A DNA stretch of 64,000 nt from Paenibacillus pectinilyticus (GTDB taxonomy: Bacteria; Bacillota; Bacilli; Paenibacillales; NBRC-103111): the NCBI RefSeq assembly GCF_001700435.1, contig NZ_LYPC01000020.1, positions 125,678 to 189,677 of the forward strand. The letters are read 5' to 3'. Positions within the stretch are counted from its first letter, which is position 1; the number at the start of each line of letters is the position of its first letter. Under the pieces are notes generated by a model. The model did not search any database. It was not told the origin of the DNA and saw nothing but the letters and a program-made list of their open reading frames with translations. Shown here one piece after another: positions 43,461-51,853 of this stretch. Made by a program: the position numbers and the translations under genes.

Positions 43461-44237
43461 ATGAGTGGAGTACCTCTACAAACGGCGCCACATCCTACGA
43501 AGCTGATGGTGAAGCTTGCAACCACTGCACAAGAAATTGAGCAAGCGCTGCGACTGCGGTATCAGATTTTCGTGGAGGAAGAGAAAAATTTGCGTTTACG
43601 GAATGAAGAGAAGCTTGAGCAAGATGTCTATGATGCTTATTGTGATCACTTGATCGTCAAGGATCTCGAAACCGACGAGGTTATCGGAACGTATCGCCTT
43701 CTTCCGGGGGATCGAGCTTTGAGCGGGATCGGATTTTATTCGGAAACAGAGTTTGATTTAAGTGCTTATACCGATTTGAAAAGGCAGTCCCTAGAGCTTG
43801 GCAGAAGCTGTGTTGCACCGGAATACCGCGGCGGCAGAGCGATCCAATTGCTGTGGGAGGGCATTGCCGGTTATTTGAGCGAACGCCAGTTTACGCATTT
43901 AATAGGATGTGCGAGTGTTCACATCCCACATATAGATGAATTGAATGAGATTTATTCCATGTTGCGTCTGAAACAGGTGTTGACAGATCGTTATGGCATT
44001 AAGCCGCTGGAGACACATCGGATTGCTGGTCTTACTTGTCTTGCGTTGGATAGTAGCGCAGAGAAAGAGATGTTCCGTAAATTACCTCCATTGATGAAAG
44101 GCTATCAGTGGCTGGGGGCCGAAATTGGTGGAGACCCAGCGTATGATGCATTGTTTGGGACGGTGGATTTCTTCATCGTTTTGCAAAAGGATAAAGTAGC
44201 ACGTCGCTATAAACGACATTTCTTACAAGAAGATTGA
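43461..44237 (+). CDS. OlsB-like GNAT-fold N-acyltransferase
   Basis: The 258-residue product resembles the Acetyltransf_5 group, which includes ornithine-lipid N-acyltransferase OlsB and autoinducer-synthase-like enzymes. Features are LRLRYQIFVEEE near 30-41, DHLIVKDLETDEVIGTYRLL, and ELGRSCVAPEYRGGRAIQLLW near 115-135. OlsB transfers a 3-hydroxyacyl chain from acyl carrier protein to an amino acid. The acyl-ACP donor and amino-acid acceptor are inferences here. GAGG precedes the ATG. It heads an operon with a second acyltransferase 17 bases downstream. Confidence 0.75.
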   Translation: MSGVPLQTAPHPTKLMVKLATTAQEIEQALRLRYQIFVEEEKNLRLRNEEKLEQDVYDAYCDHLIVKDLETDEVIGTYRLLPGDRALSGIGFYSETEFDLSAYTDLKRQSLELGRSCVAPEYRGGRAIQLLWEGIAGYLSERQFTHLIGCASVHIPHIDELNEIYSMLRLKQVLTDRYGIKPLETHRIAGLTCLALDSSAEKEMFRKLPPLMKGYQWLGAEIGGDPAYDALFGTVDFFIVLQKDKVARRYKRHFLQED

Positions 44238-44254
44238 GCTGAGGTGGACACTCG

Positions 44255-45175
44255 TTGTATGAATGGATTGCAAAACTAACCTCAAGTGAAGGTGAACAGA
44301 GCCGATTGGCGCGCATACTGCCTATTTTCCCGTTGTGGCTGTTGTCACTCTTATGTTCAGTTATTGCATATATAGGTTATTTAGTTGCTCGTAATGGCTT
44401 TATAAAGTGCGTGGAAACTAATCTGGCAGATGTCTTAGGATCAAGCTCAAAACGTAAAGTAAAAGCATTGACGAGGCAATATGTGCGTAATGTTGTCTTT
44501 ACGTTGTACGAGATTGTCTTCCAATCCAGTCGGTTGAATGAACAAGATTTTGAACTGCAGGGAGAGGAACATTTGCAGGCCGCCCAAGAGCTGGCGAAGG
44601 GCAAAGGGTTCATTATTTACACACCGCACGTAGGGAATTTTTTTGGTTATTATTGGTATTTCACAAAAAGATTCGATTGTCTCACTGTTGCATCCGCAGG
44701 TAGCCCTGAACTCAAGCCTCTGTATCTAAAATTTGCGGCTTTGGGGTGTAAAGGACTGGATTACGACAATGTTCCCTCCATGGAATTATACAGAGCTTTG
44801 AAAAAACACATTCAAGCTGGAGGCGTCATCTTCCTATTGGGAGATTTCTGGCGGCCCTCATTTCCGCTATCCCAATTTTTTGGCAGATCGACACGAACAC
44901 CCGAAGGTGCCGCGATGCTTGCTTATGAGCAACAAGTGCCGATTGTCCCCTTCTATGGGTATCGTGCGCGTGGATTCAAGCACCGTCTTGTGGCTGGGGA
45001 ACCCATCGTACTAAATGCAGTAGAAGGGCGCGCTACTAGAGCAGCTAGAGCGGCTACAAATCTGCAGTTGAATGCTTTCATGGAACAGGTTATTCGGGAA
45101 CAACCGGCCTCTTGGTTCTACTGGTTTAACGTACATGAGCGGTGGGAGCCAGATCGGCAGCAAATTCAAGCATAA
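44255..45175 (+). CDS. HtrB/LpxL-like lysophospholipid-type acyltransferase
   Basis: The 306-residue product has an N-terminal membrane helix (about 25-48) and the lipid A acyltransferase family pattern. This includes [15 protein letters not shown] near 120-134 with the catalytic His, [12 protein letters not shown] and [21 protein letters not shown] Gram-positive cell has no lipid A, so the acceptor is likely another acylated lipid. The preceding OlsB-like product is an attractive candidate. The TTG start at 44255 has GAGGTGG seven bases upstream. Confidence 0.8.
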   Translation: MYEWIAKLTSSEGEQSRLARILPIFPLWLLSLLCSVIAYIGYLVARNGFIKCVETNLADVLGSSSKRKVKALTRQYVRNVVFTLYEIVFQSSRLNEQDFELQGEEHLQAAQELAKGKGFIIYTPHVGNFFGYYWYFTKRFDCLTVASAGSPELKPLYLKFAALGCKGLDYDNVPSMELYRALKKHIQAGGVIFLLGDFWRPSFPLSQFFGRSTRTPEGAAMLAYEQQVPIVPFYGYRARGFKHRLVAGEPIVLNAVEGRATRAARAATNLQLNAFMEQVIREQPASWFYWFNVHERWEPDRQQIQA

Positions 45176-45192
45176 GGAAGGATGATGGGCAG

Positions 45193-46188
45193 ATGGATTC
45201 AGGAAGTCATCTCTTAGTTGGTGTTAGTCTTGCAGGACTTGCTTGTTTGGAAGGGGCAGTCACGCAACAACCCTCGCTGGCTCACGCTATTCTTATCGGG
45301 ACGTTGGCTGGTTCTTATGCCCCTGATTTAGATACAGTAGCGCGATTGCGTGGATATGCGAATTATGTTCGCACACATCGTGGGCTGACGCACTCGTTGC
45401 CTGCCTTATTTATTTGGCCATTAATCATCAGTTTGCCGCTCGCTGCAGGGTTTGGGTTATGGGATCATATTTTGAGCCTGTATTTTTGGACGTTTCTAGC
45501 TGTGGTATGTCATGTAGGGCTAGATCTTTTCAATGTGTACGGGGTACAATGTCTGCGACCTTTCACTAAAAAATGGTTGCATCTCGACACCCTTTGTCTC
45601 TATGATCCGTTCCTATTTGTGCTGCATGCAGGCGGCGCTCTCCTATGGTTTGTTATTTGGGGCGGCGAAAACGCAGCATATATTGGAGAAATGTATGCCG
45701 TCATTTTTGCGATAAGTTTATTTTATATTGCCATTCAATCCTCACAACGGAATAAGATCATGAAACTGGTGAGAAATGAGTTGAATCTCTCATCCGGTGT
45801 CTGTCATCTTGTTCCAACATTAAGCTGGTTCTATTGGCAGTTTGTTTGCGAAAGTGAAACGAGTTTCTTTTTGGGTGAAATTCGCAATGGGCAAGTGCAC
45901 GTCCTAGAGCAGTATAGTCGGAAGGATTACAACAGTCAGGGCTCACATCCGATTGTAAAAGCCTCCATGGGAACAGATGGCGTGCGTGCCTTTTTACACT
46001 TTGCCCAACACATTTATGTATCTTGGAAAGAGAAGAATGGCGGCTATGAGGTACAATGGCGGGATATGCGCTTCTGGCACAAACGCAAGATGTCCTTTGG
46101 CGTCGATGTTCAGCTTGATCGAGAGATGAATGTCGTGAATGATCGAATTGGTCTGGATAAAAAAGCATGGGAACCGCCATTTGTATAA
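45193..46188 (+). CDS. YdjM/DUF457-family membrane-bound putative metal-dependent hydrolase
   Basis: The 331-residue product has about six membrane segments in its first 200 residues. It carries the conserved His/Asp pattern of the YdjM family: HLLVGVSLAGL, GSYAPDLDTVARL, HRGLTHSLP and HVGLDLFNVYG. The C-terminal 130 residues are soluble and unassigned. It is the third gene of the acyltransferase operon, 17 bases downstream, which suggests a role in the same lipid pathway. The family's activity is unproven. Confidence 0.82.
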   Translation: MDSGSHLLVGVSLAGLACLEGAVTQQPSLAHAILIGTLAGSYAPDLDTVARLRGYANYVRTHRGLTHSLPALFIWPLIISLPLAAGFGLWDHILSLYFWTFLAVVCHVGLDLFNVYGVQCLRPFTKKWLHLDTLCLYDPFLFVLHAGGALLWFVIWGGENAAYIGEMYAVIFAISLFYIAIQSSQRNKIMKLVRNELNLSSGVCHLVPTLSWFYWQFVCESETSFFLGEIRNGQVHVLEQYSRKDYNSQGSHPIVKASMGTDGVRAFLHFAQHIYVSWKEKNGGYEVQWRDMRFWHKRKMSFGVDVQLDREMNVVNDRIGLDKKAWEPPFV

Positions 46189-46203
46189 AATGACTGATTA
46201 AGT

Positions 46204-46235
46204 AGCCTCATTCCTTACGGGAGTGGGGCTTTTTA
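46204..46235 (+). terminator. Terminator after the acyltransferase operon
   Basis: AGCCTCATTCC pairs with GGAGTGGGGCT (two G-T pairs), and TTTTT follows. Confidence 0.82.
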
Positions 46236-46311
46236 CTTGTGGCTGCAAATATGAAATGTGCCCATTTTGTCATTTTAAAAAGAGGGGAATGCCCTAATTA
46301 TGTTGAAAATA

Positions 46312-46320
46312 TGGTACAAT
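46312..46320 (+). promoter_or_regulatory. Possible extended -10 promoter of the minor pilin operon
   Basis: TGGTACAAT reads as an extended -10 element (TGN followed by TACAAT). No good -35 is present. It lies 58 bases before the first pilin-like gene. Confidence 0.4.
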
Positions 46321-46377
46321 AGTCCTAGGTATTTAGGCGTACGTGAATGAATTTAGTAGAAATAGGAGCGGTGTAGG

Positions 46378-46923
46378 ATGAAAAAGAAAGAACCGCGCGA
46401 TGAAGGATTTACGCTGATTGAAGTTTTGGCCGCGACTGTCATCTTGTCTGTGGTTTCTTTGGCTATGATGGCTTTTTTCATACAAGCAATGTCCTATAAC
46501 AAAGGGAATCAGAACAAGACGGTCATGGTGAATCTGGCGAGGAATGCGTTGTTTTATATGGAGAAGCAGCCGTTTACGGAGATGAATGACTATTTGAAGG
46601 CTAATGGTGGAATTGATTTGGAGAAAGGGAATTGCAGTATGAATGCAGGGGCTCTGATTTGTAGTCCGACTGACATGACTATAAGCAGCATGACAGGGCT
46701 TTGGGATGTATTTAATCCAGAAGTCAATGGGAAACAGTATGAGGTGACGGTGAAGTATCAGAGCGATTTGATTCATGAAGAGTTAGAGATGAACCCTACT
46801 AGCACGAAATTTCAATACTTAATTCCAATTTCAGTTCAAGTTGTGGATAAAAATGCGCCAAACCCTAGCTCACGATATCAAGCCGATGTGGAGGGGTATA
46901 TTCTTGATGAATCGATTCGTTAG
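46378..46923 (+). CDS. Type IV prepilin-like protein (PilV-like minor pilin)
   Basis: The 181-residue product has a short charged leader and the prepilin cleavage and methylation motif GFTLIEVLAATVIL near 11-24, with Glu at position +5. The N-terminal helix continues to about residue 35. A pilin-like globular domain follows. It would be processed by a prepilin peptidase encoded elsewhere. The next pilin gene overlaps its end by 17 bases. The PilV-type label rests on operon position and size. Confidence 0.85.
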   Translation: MKKKEPRDEGFTLIEVLAATVILSVVSLAMMAFFIQAMSYNKGNQNKTVMVNLARNALFYMEKQPFTEMNDYLKANGGIDLEKGNCSMNAGALICSPTDMTISSMTGLWDVFNPEVNGKQYEVTVKYQSDLIHEELEMNPTSTKFQYLIPISVQVVDKNAPNPSSRYQADVEGYILDESIR

Positions 46924-47455
46924 AAGCTTAAAGAACGAAGAGGGACTTTCGCTGGTTGAATTAATTGCCGCATTAACGATCCTCTCCTTAGTGATGGGGA
47001 CGATCTATGGCGTTATTACTTTCGGTTTTACCTCTTACAATAAAGTGAACGTTGAAAATGCTTTGCGGGATGAAGCGGACATCGTAATGTCCTCGATCAT
47101 GACTGAATTATATACGGTTGGTCCTACGACGATTGAAACCTTGTCGAGCGGAAATGGAATTATACTGACGAGGAAGGATCTTTTCGATGAGGAGCCATCG
47201 ACTAGCCAAATATTTGTTGATCTCGAGACGCCAGATGTGAAAAGTCAAATTCGGCTAGGTGATCCAACGTTAAATCCACCTTCGGTTAAGCCAATCAAGA
47301 TCGTCGCTGATCTCAAAGGTTCTACCATTCAGCTCGAATGCGGTTCGATCAAAGAATGCCACAGCGGCCTTATTATCGTGGACTTGCATCTGCAGCAGAA
47401 CGACGCGAAAGGGATTCCGCACACGTTGAATTTAAAGAGCAGGTTTGGCTTCTAA
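46907..47455 (+). CDS. Type IV prepilin-like protein (PilW-like minor pilin)
   Basis: The 182-residue product carries the prepilin motif GLSLVELIAALTILSLV near residues 16-32 after a basic leader ending EEG. The helix leads into a globular domain of unknown detail. ATG 46907 sits 10 bases after GAGGGG at 46891-46896. The longer upstream frame from 46841 is within the previous gene and is rejected. It forms a translationally coupled set with its neighbours. Confidence 0.83.
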   Translation: MNRFVRSLKNEEGLSLVELIAALTILSLVMGTIYGVITFGFTSYNKVNVENALRDEADIVMSSIMTELYTVGPTTIETLSSGNGIILTRKDLFDEEPSTSQIFVDLETPDVKSQIRLGDPTLNPPSVKPIKIVADLKGSTIQLECGSIKECHSGLIIVDLHLQQNDAKGIPHTLNLKSRFGF

Positions 47456-47470
47456 AGGAGGAGTAGCGTC

Positions 47471-49318
47471 ATGTTAAACAGACTTAAAGAGGAGCGAGGT
47501 GCAGCATTGCTGCTCGTCCTCTTTATCATCATCGTGTTTACGATGATCGGTATGGCAGTCATGAGTGCGAGCATTGGCGGCGCCGTTAGAAGCCAAACGA
47601 AGCAAAAGGATGTGCAGAGCGTTCATTTGGCAGAGAAGGCTCTAAATGAGGCTGTGGCGATGATACAAGGGAAGTTAACGGGGCAACATGCGATTAATTT
47701 GGATTTACTAGCGGATCAATTGAAAATAGAAATAGCTAAGATAAATGATAAAAGTAAAAATGAAACGCGTACGGAATATGCGAAGTCAGATGTCATCACT
47801 AATGCCGAACTAAAGCAAGAAGAGTATCCGCAGAAGATTACAATCAGTGTGACAGCAACAATCGATGGGGTTACACGCAGTTTGGAGCAGAATCTCATTA
47901 TTAATTCCTATCCAGATGCATTGAAATATGCAGGGGGCTCGCAAGATGGCAATTTTATCATAAATGGTTCACCTTATTTTCTTGGTGGAGATGCGAATGC
48001 CGGTGGGATCTATGCGGGGAGACAGTTATTAATTAAGAACGAAGCGGAGTATTATTACGAAAGTGACGATAAAAAAATGGGGAGTACTACCTTTCCTTCA
48101 CTTGAAGGAACGGCCTATGTGCAATCTTTATCGAGTATTAGGTACTGTGATACCCCCAATTGTACAGATTATAAACCGATACAAGAAGCAACTGGGAACG
48201 GGGAAGCTAAAAAAGCAGAGAACATACTGGGTAGAACAAGTGAGACACAAATTAAAAGCAATAAAGATTTTATAGGAATTAATATGAATGAATCTTTTGA
48301 GGATAAGCTGACGGAAGCAATAGGTGGGGATGCTCGGGATTGGACATATATCGATGAGCATTTCAATGATATGAGCGCTGTTATGAATTATATCTCTGGA
48401 AAACTACAGCTGATAAATGGAGATGAATCACACATTAGTCCTATAAAGCCATCGGGAACGGACTCTACGGATACAGTAACAGAGTATGACCGACGATTAG
48501 CTAAGTATAAGCTGTTGGTTAATTCAGAAATCGGAAATGAAACATTCTTACATCGAGGAAACTTCAATCTAAATAATTTGGATTATTCCCAATTGCTTTA
48601 CGCTACGGGAGTCGATTCATTAGGGGAGAAATTCGGAAAAACATTTAGAAAAGATGCCAATGACGATGGGTATTATCGAAGTAACTGGTTCATCATCGAT
48701 GGTGATTTGAATATTACGAACACTACGTCTACAGCTATTCAAGTACGAGCTAATATCCTCGTTACGGGGAATGTCAACATTGTTGGTCAAGTCGATATGG
48801 ATTCTACGATTTTTGCATTAGGTAACACGGTTATTGAGGATGCTTCCATTAAGGGGCTGGACAATAAAGAACTTGTACTCATGAGTAAAGGGAGTATCCT
48901 CATCACGAGGGTGAATACGAATGGAGATGGATTATTCAAAGATATTCCTGATAATCAGTATGAGCTTGCATTTGGTAAAGATTCAAAAAATAACGGCGAT
49001 ATCAAGCGATTGGATGCTTTCTTTTATACGGATTCTACGGCAGAATTGTATGGTGTGGGGTCAATTTTTTGGATTCGAGGCGGATTCTTCGCCAAGGGAG
49101 ATTTAACGATTAATGCCGTTAGAGGTAGAGCGGAAGTTGTTGGGACGTCAATTCAACCAGAGGAACCCCAATCGAACATTCTAGGAGAACGTGCTCGATT
49201 TATCATTTCTTATAATAAAGATATTTTTATTGATCAATCGGCTGCGTTGCCTCGTGTGAAGTCAGTTCAACTGCTGCGTGGGAAGAAGATTATGAAAGTA
49301 ATAGAACCAACTGAATAG
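47471..49318 (+). CDS. PilX-like pilus assembly protein with large C-terminal domain
   Basis: The 615-residue product opens with a PilX-type N terminus: ERGAALLLVLFIIIVFTMIGMAVMS without the canonical +5 Glu. A long domain rich in Asn, Asp and beta strands follows (about 150-600), of a kind seen in large minor pilins that may cap the pilus. AAAGGAGG precedes the ATG. Its natural terminator just downstream is split by an IS element. Whether it is the tip adhesin is an inference. Confidence 0.75.
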   Translation: MLNRLKEERGAALLLVLFIIIVFTMIGMAVMSASIGGAVRSQTKQKDVQSVHLAEKALNEAVAMIQGKLTGQHAINLDLLADQLKIEIAKINDKSKNETRTEYAKSDVITNAELKQEEYPQKITISVTATIDGVTRSLEQNLIINSYPDALKYAGGSQDGNFIINGSPYFLGGDANAGGIYAGRQLLIKNEAEYYYESDDKKMGSTTFPSLEGTAYVQSLSSIRYCDTPNCTDYKPIQEATGNGEAKKAENILGRTSETQIKSNKDFIGINMNESFEDKLTEAIGGDARDWTYIDEHFNDMSAVMNYISGKLQLINGDESHISPIKPSGTDSTDTVTEYDRRLAKYKLLVNSEIGNETFLHRGNFNLNNLDYSQLLYATGVDSLGEKFGKTFRKDANDDGYYRSNWFIIDGDLNITNTTSTAIQVRANILVTGNVNIVGQVDMDSTIFALGNTVIEDASIKGLDNKELVLMSKGSILITRVNTNGDGLFKDIPDNQYELAFGKDSKNNGDIKRLDAFFYTDSTAELYGVGSIFWIRGGFFAKGDLTINAVRGRAEVVGTSIQPEEPQSNILGERARFIISYNKDIFIDQSAALPRVKSVQLLRGKKIMKVIEPTE

Positions 49319-49324
49319 AGAAAA

Positions 49325-49337
49325 GAGAAAAAGGCTG
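49325..49337 (+). terminator. Left arm of the pilin-operon terminator, split by an IS
   Basis: GAGAAAAAGGCTG here is the exact complement of CAGCCTTTTTCTC at 50656-50668, on the far side of the IS. With the IS removed, the two arms form a 13-bp terminator stem followed by T-rich sequence. The insertion lies in the loop. Confidence 0.8.
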
Positions 49338-49381
49338 CCAGCATGTGGTCATACCCCTGTCAAGTAGACAGATGAAAAAAG

Positions 49382-50275
49382 CTATGCTGCCAACGCGCAC
49401 CGATACTCAATCGGTGCGCGTTTTTTAAGTTTTTTTTGAAACCGCTGATAATTATAAAAGTAAATATAATCTTCCACCGCTTGATGAATTTCACTTCCTG
49501 ATTTACACTGTTGGAGATACAACTTCTCTGACTTGAGATGCGAAAAAAAGGATTCGATGCATGCGTTATCTAGGCAAGTAGCTTTGCGAGAGTGGCTGCC
49601 TTTAACGCCGAATGCTTCTAATCGCGTGTTGTACGCCGGAGACGTATACTGGAAGCCTTGATCCGAATGGAGCACGGCTTCCGCTACGTCTCTTTTTCTT
49701 GTCCACTGTTCGACTGTGTCTAGCACAAGTTTCACATCGTTGCGTTCAGACAATTGCCAAGCAACAATTTCATTACTAAATAAATCTTGAATAACGGATA
49801 AATAATGAAAATTCTCACCATCCGAAATAAACGTAATATCCGTAACCATTTTTTGCTGTGGTGCTGTTGCATGAAATTTACGTTTCAAGCGGTTCCGGGT
49901 ACACAATGGAAGGCGTATAATTAGATGTTTTTCGCTTCCTTCGAATGACCGATTGGATATTTAAAACCTTCATGAGGCGCCATGCTTTCTTGTGATTTAC
50001 GAGATAACCAACCTCTGCTAAGGCATCAACCATACGTGGATATCCGAAGTAGGGATGTGCGAAATGTATGGCCATCATGTGTTCCTTAAGTTCATGATCG
50101 AGGTCATTTCTAGCCTTACGCTGAGGCTGTGTGGCTCTCCATTTGTAATAACTGGCTCTAGCAATACCTGCAATGGCAAGCAAGCTTGTAATGCCGTGTA
50201 TTTGGCGTAAACCTTCCACTATTTCATAGTTATCTCGCTGGCTTGGTGCTTCTCCTTTACTAGATTTGGATACCG
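49382..50275 (-). pseudogene. IS3-family transposase OrfB (DDE integrase), frameshifted
   Basis: The reading frame after the slippery site gives a helix-turn-helix segment (GLRQIHGITSLLAIAGIARA) and an RKTSNYTPSIVYP stretch that ends early at about 49878. The catalytic half continues in another frame from 49906 with TDITFISDG, LHSDQGFQY and LDNACIESFF, which are the D, D and E of the active site. An extra G in CCCGGAACC (minus strand, about 49893-49899) explains the break. All catalytic residues survive, so the damage is recent. Confidence 0.85.
49392..49422 (+). terminator. Strong hairpin terminator at the left end of the IS
   Basis: A 13-bp perfect stem (AACGCGCACCGAT with its complement) has loop ACTCA and is followed by TTTT on the plus strand. 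It overlaps the 3' end of OrfB. Reading rightward, it can stop transcripts coming from the pilin operon. Confidence 0.8.
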
Positions 50276-50301
50276 CTTTTTTAAATAATCTACCTGTGCT
50301 T

Positions 50302-50562
50302 TTAGATAATCCCGTTCTTCTCTACAGTGCGAAAGATCGTGCGTGGACGTCCTGCACCAGGTGAGGGTTTCTTCTCTAAACGTACGTCAAATACCTCACC
50401 AGCTAGCCATTTCTTCACCCATACCTTTAATTGTGTACAGCTCCTGATATCTAGCTTTTCAGCTACAGTTTTATAACTCGATGTTCCCTGCGTGTATTCA
50501 TGAACGGCAGCTAACTTAAACTCTTCCGTATACTGATTAAATGTTTGCCCCTTTTTAGCCAA
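50302..50562 (-). pseudogene. IS3-family OrfA (helix-turn-helix), frameshifted near its end
   Basis: TTG 50562, with GGAGGGGA upstream, begins MAKKGQTFNQYTEEFKLAAVHEY, a typical IS3 OrfA helix-turn-helix. After GAGRPRT the frame shifts and stops at 50302. The expected leucine-zipper continuation (CREERDYLKAQVDYLKKRYP) is found in a neighbouring frame. That frame holds the A6G slippery heptamer at 50276-50282. A one-base deletion around 50330-50350 would account for this. Confidence 0.75.
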
Positions 50563-50589
50563 AGAAAAATCCCCTCCAAGTTTGTACTC

Positions 50590-50618
50590 AAGCCCTAATG
50601 GTACCATAAGGGCTTTTT
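50590..50618 (+). terminator. Hairpin terminator at the right end of the IS
   Basis: AAGCCCT (50590-50596) pairs with AGGGCTT (50609-50615) around a palindromic ATGGTACCAT, followed by Ts on the plus strand. It sits upstream of OrfA in the element's own orientation. Confidence 0.65.
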
Positions 50619-50702
50619 TGAGTGTCTTCTTAAAGGGGATACTACCAATGATGAACAGCCTTTTTCTCAAGCTAACTTGATGAACATAGGGAGAGTAATA
50701 AT

Positions 50703-50840
50703 ATGCAAGAAAATAAATCTGGATATGTCTTTAACTACTGTAATACAACCTTTTCTAACAAAATGCATCATACCGGATGTTCATTTCTAAACCGGCTTAA
50801 AGATGAAGGAGCAAGAAAAATATTAGATAATTTGTTCTGA
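50703..50840 (+). CDS. Small hypothetical protein (45 aa) beside the IS
   Basis: ATG 50703 follows an AGGGAGAG site and opens a 45-codon frame with a Cys/His-rich stretch (NYCNTTFSNKMHHTGC). I do not recognise a family. It lies between the IS and a degenerate AT-rich stretch, so it may be the remnant of a longer gene rather than an active one. Confidence 0.3.
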   Translation: MQENKSGYVFNYCNTTFSNKMHHTGCSFLNRLKDEGARKILDNLF

Positions 50841-51139
50841 GAATTACACAGAGCTGATTTAAAGATTGTTTTATAAGATCACTTCGATATTTTCGTTGAA
50901 ATAAAAAAGACTCAAGTAATAAATAAATGTGCGTATTCTCGTTTAAAAGAAGAATGTATTTTTGATAATATCTAACTTATCAAAAATAATGATCGAACTT
51001 TTTACATGCCAAAAGGGAGTAGCACAATTAATTTATAATTCCACAGTTCCAGAACAAGGTCCATTTGCAATGATGTGAAGAAAAAACAAATTTTTATTGT
51101 AAAAAAATCTGTTACTTGTAGTTTTCCAGATTTTTGCTT
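50841..51139. other. AT-rich stretch with decayed coding traces
   Basis: No intact gene of note lies here. Short plus-strand fragments such as DHFDIFVEIKKTQ (about 50877-50915) look like coding sequence but are interrupted by stops on either side. They suggest a decayed gene brought in with the neighbouring accessory DNA. The minus-strand TOPRIM gene ends at 51140. Confidence 0.4.
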
Positions 51140-51853
51140 TTAATTTTCTGATGCTGCTGTCATTTTTCTAGTTCGTATTTCTTGGGACAATCCACCGATA
51201 ATACTTATAAACTCTCTAAAAGAATTTAAATGTGTAGTTGAGTCAATTCTTTGCAACATTTGGGAAAGATATCCAGGGTCTTGAACTGCTTTTGAACGCT
51301 TTCCTTTGGAGTAAGAAGTGTTTCTTTCAAGAAGCATTTTGCTTAAATAATATTCATGGTAAGTAGCGGTGGTGGAGATTTGAGTGACATTTCCGTCAAG
51401 TCCCATAAATTCCGGATCATTTTCTCTTACACAATAAAAATCAGCACAATTAATGAATTCAATTGTTGTTGGATTTCTTGAATAGACCCTTTGATTACCT
51501 AAGCACCATGTTTCTATACAATGATTTTGAACTACAACTAAAATCTTGGATAGGTCAAAATTATGTTTCTTCACTTCATTTAGTACTTCAGCACGTCTGT
51601 CATCTACTGCAACATCATCAGCATCCAAAATTACCATAAGGTAATCATATTTATTTGATAATTTAATATCATCTATTGCATTTCCAATGTCATCTAAAAT
51701 ACTGGGGTAACCCTGACAACTAAATAGATAATAGTTCTGATTCTCTACTTCATTATGGTTATTGACTTGGATTAGATCCGGTAATAATTGCTTTAACCAA
51801 GCGGGATAAATATATTTCTCGGATTTTCCTTCAACTAAAATATATAAGTTCAT
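51140..51853 (-). CDS. TOPRIM-like protein (RloB/DUF4276-like), putative defence nuclease
   Basis: The 237-residue product has LYILVEGKSEKYI near residues 3-14, with the TOPRIM glutamate at 8. ILDADD follows near 75-80, the DXD metal pair, and then NHCIETWCLG near 110-119, matching the N-x-E-x-W-L motif of RloB and DUF4276 proteins. These are predicted metal-dependent nucleases. Its start overlaps the stop of the upstream ATPase gene by four bases (ATGA), so the two are translationally coupled. The combination resembles PARIS, RloAB or AbiL-type phage defence. The precise type is not decided. Confidence 0.72.
   Translation of the reverse strand: MNLYILVEGKSEKYIYPAWLKQLLPDLIQVNNHNEVENQNYYLFSCQGYPSILDDIGNAIDDIKLSNKYDYLMVILDADDVAVDDRRAEVLNEVKKHNFDLSKILVVVQNHCIETWCLGNQRVYSRNPTTIEFINCADFYCVRENDPEFMGLDGNVTQISTTATYHEYYLSKMLLERNTSYSKGKRSKAVQDPGYLSQMLQRIDSTTHLNSFREFISIIGGLSQEIRTRKMTAASEN

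Larger units (their letters stand above)
49346..50647 (-). mobile_element. IS3-family insertion sequence (IS150-like), 1.3 kb, decayed
   Basis: The ends are imperfect inverted repeats. The left starts TGGTCATACCCCTGTCAAG, and the right, read on the minus strand, starts TGGTAGTATCCCC. Both continue with AAG-AGACA and an A-run. A 3-bp direct repeat ATG flanks it (49343-49345 and 50648-50650). On the minus strand it encodes a helix-turn-helix OrfA and a DDE integrase OrfB. These are joined through an A6G slippery site, but both carry frame disruptions. Strong hairpin terminators reading rightward lie at 49392-49422 and 50590-50618, inside the element. Confidence 0.92.
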
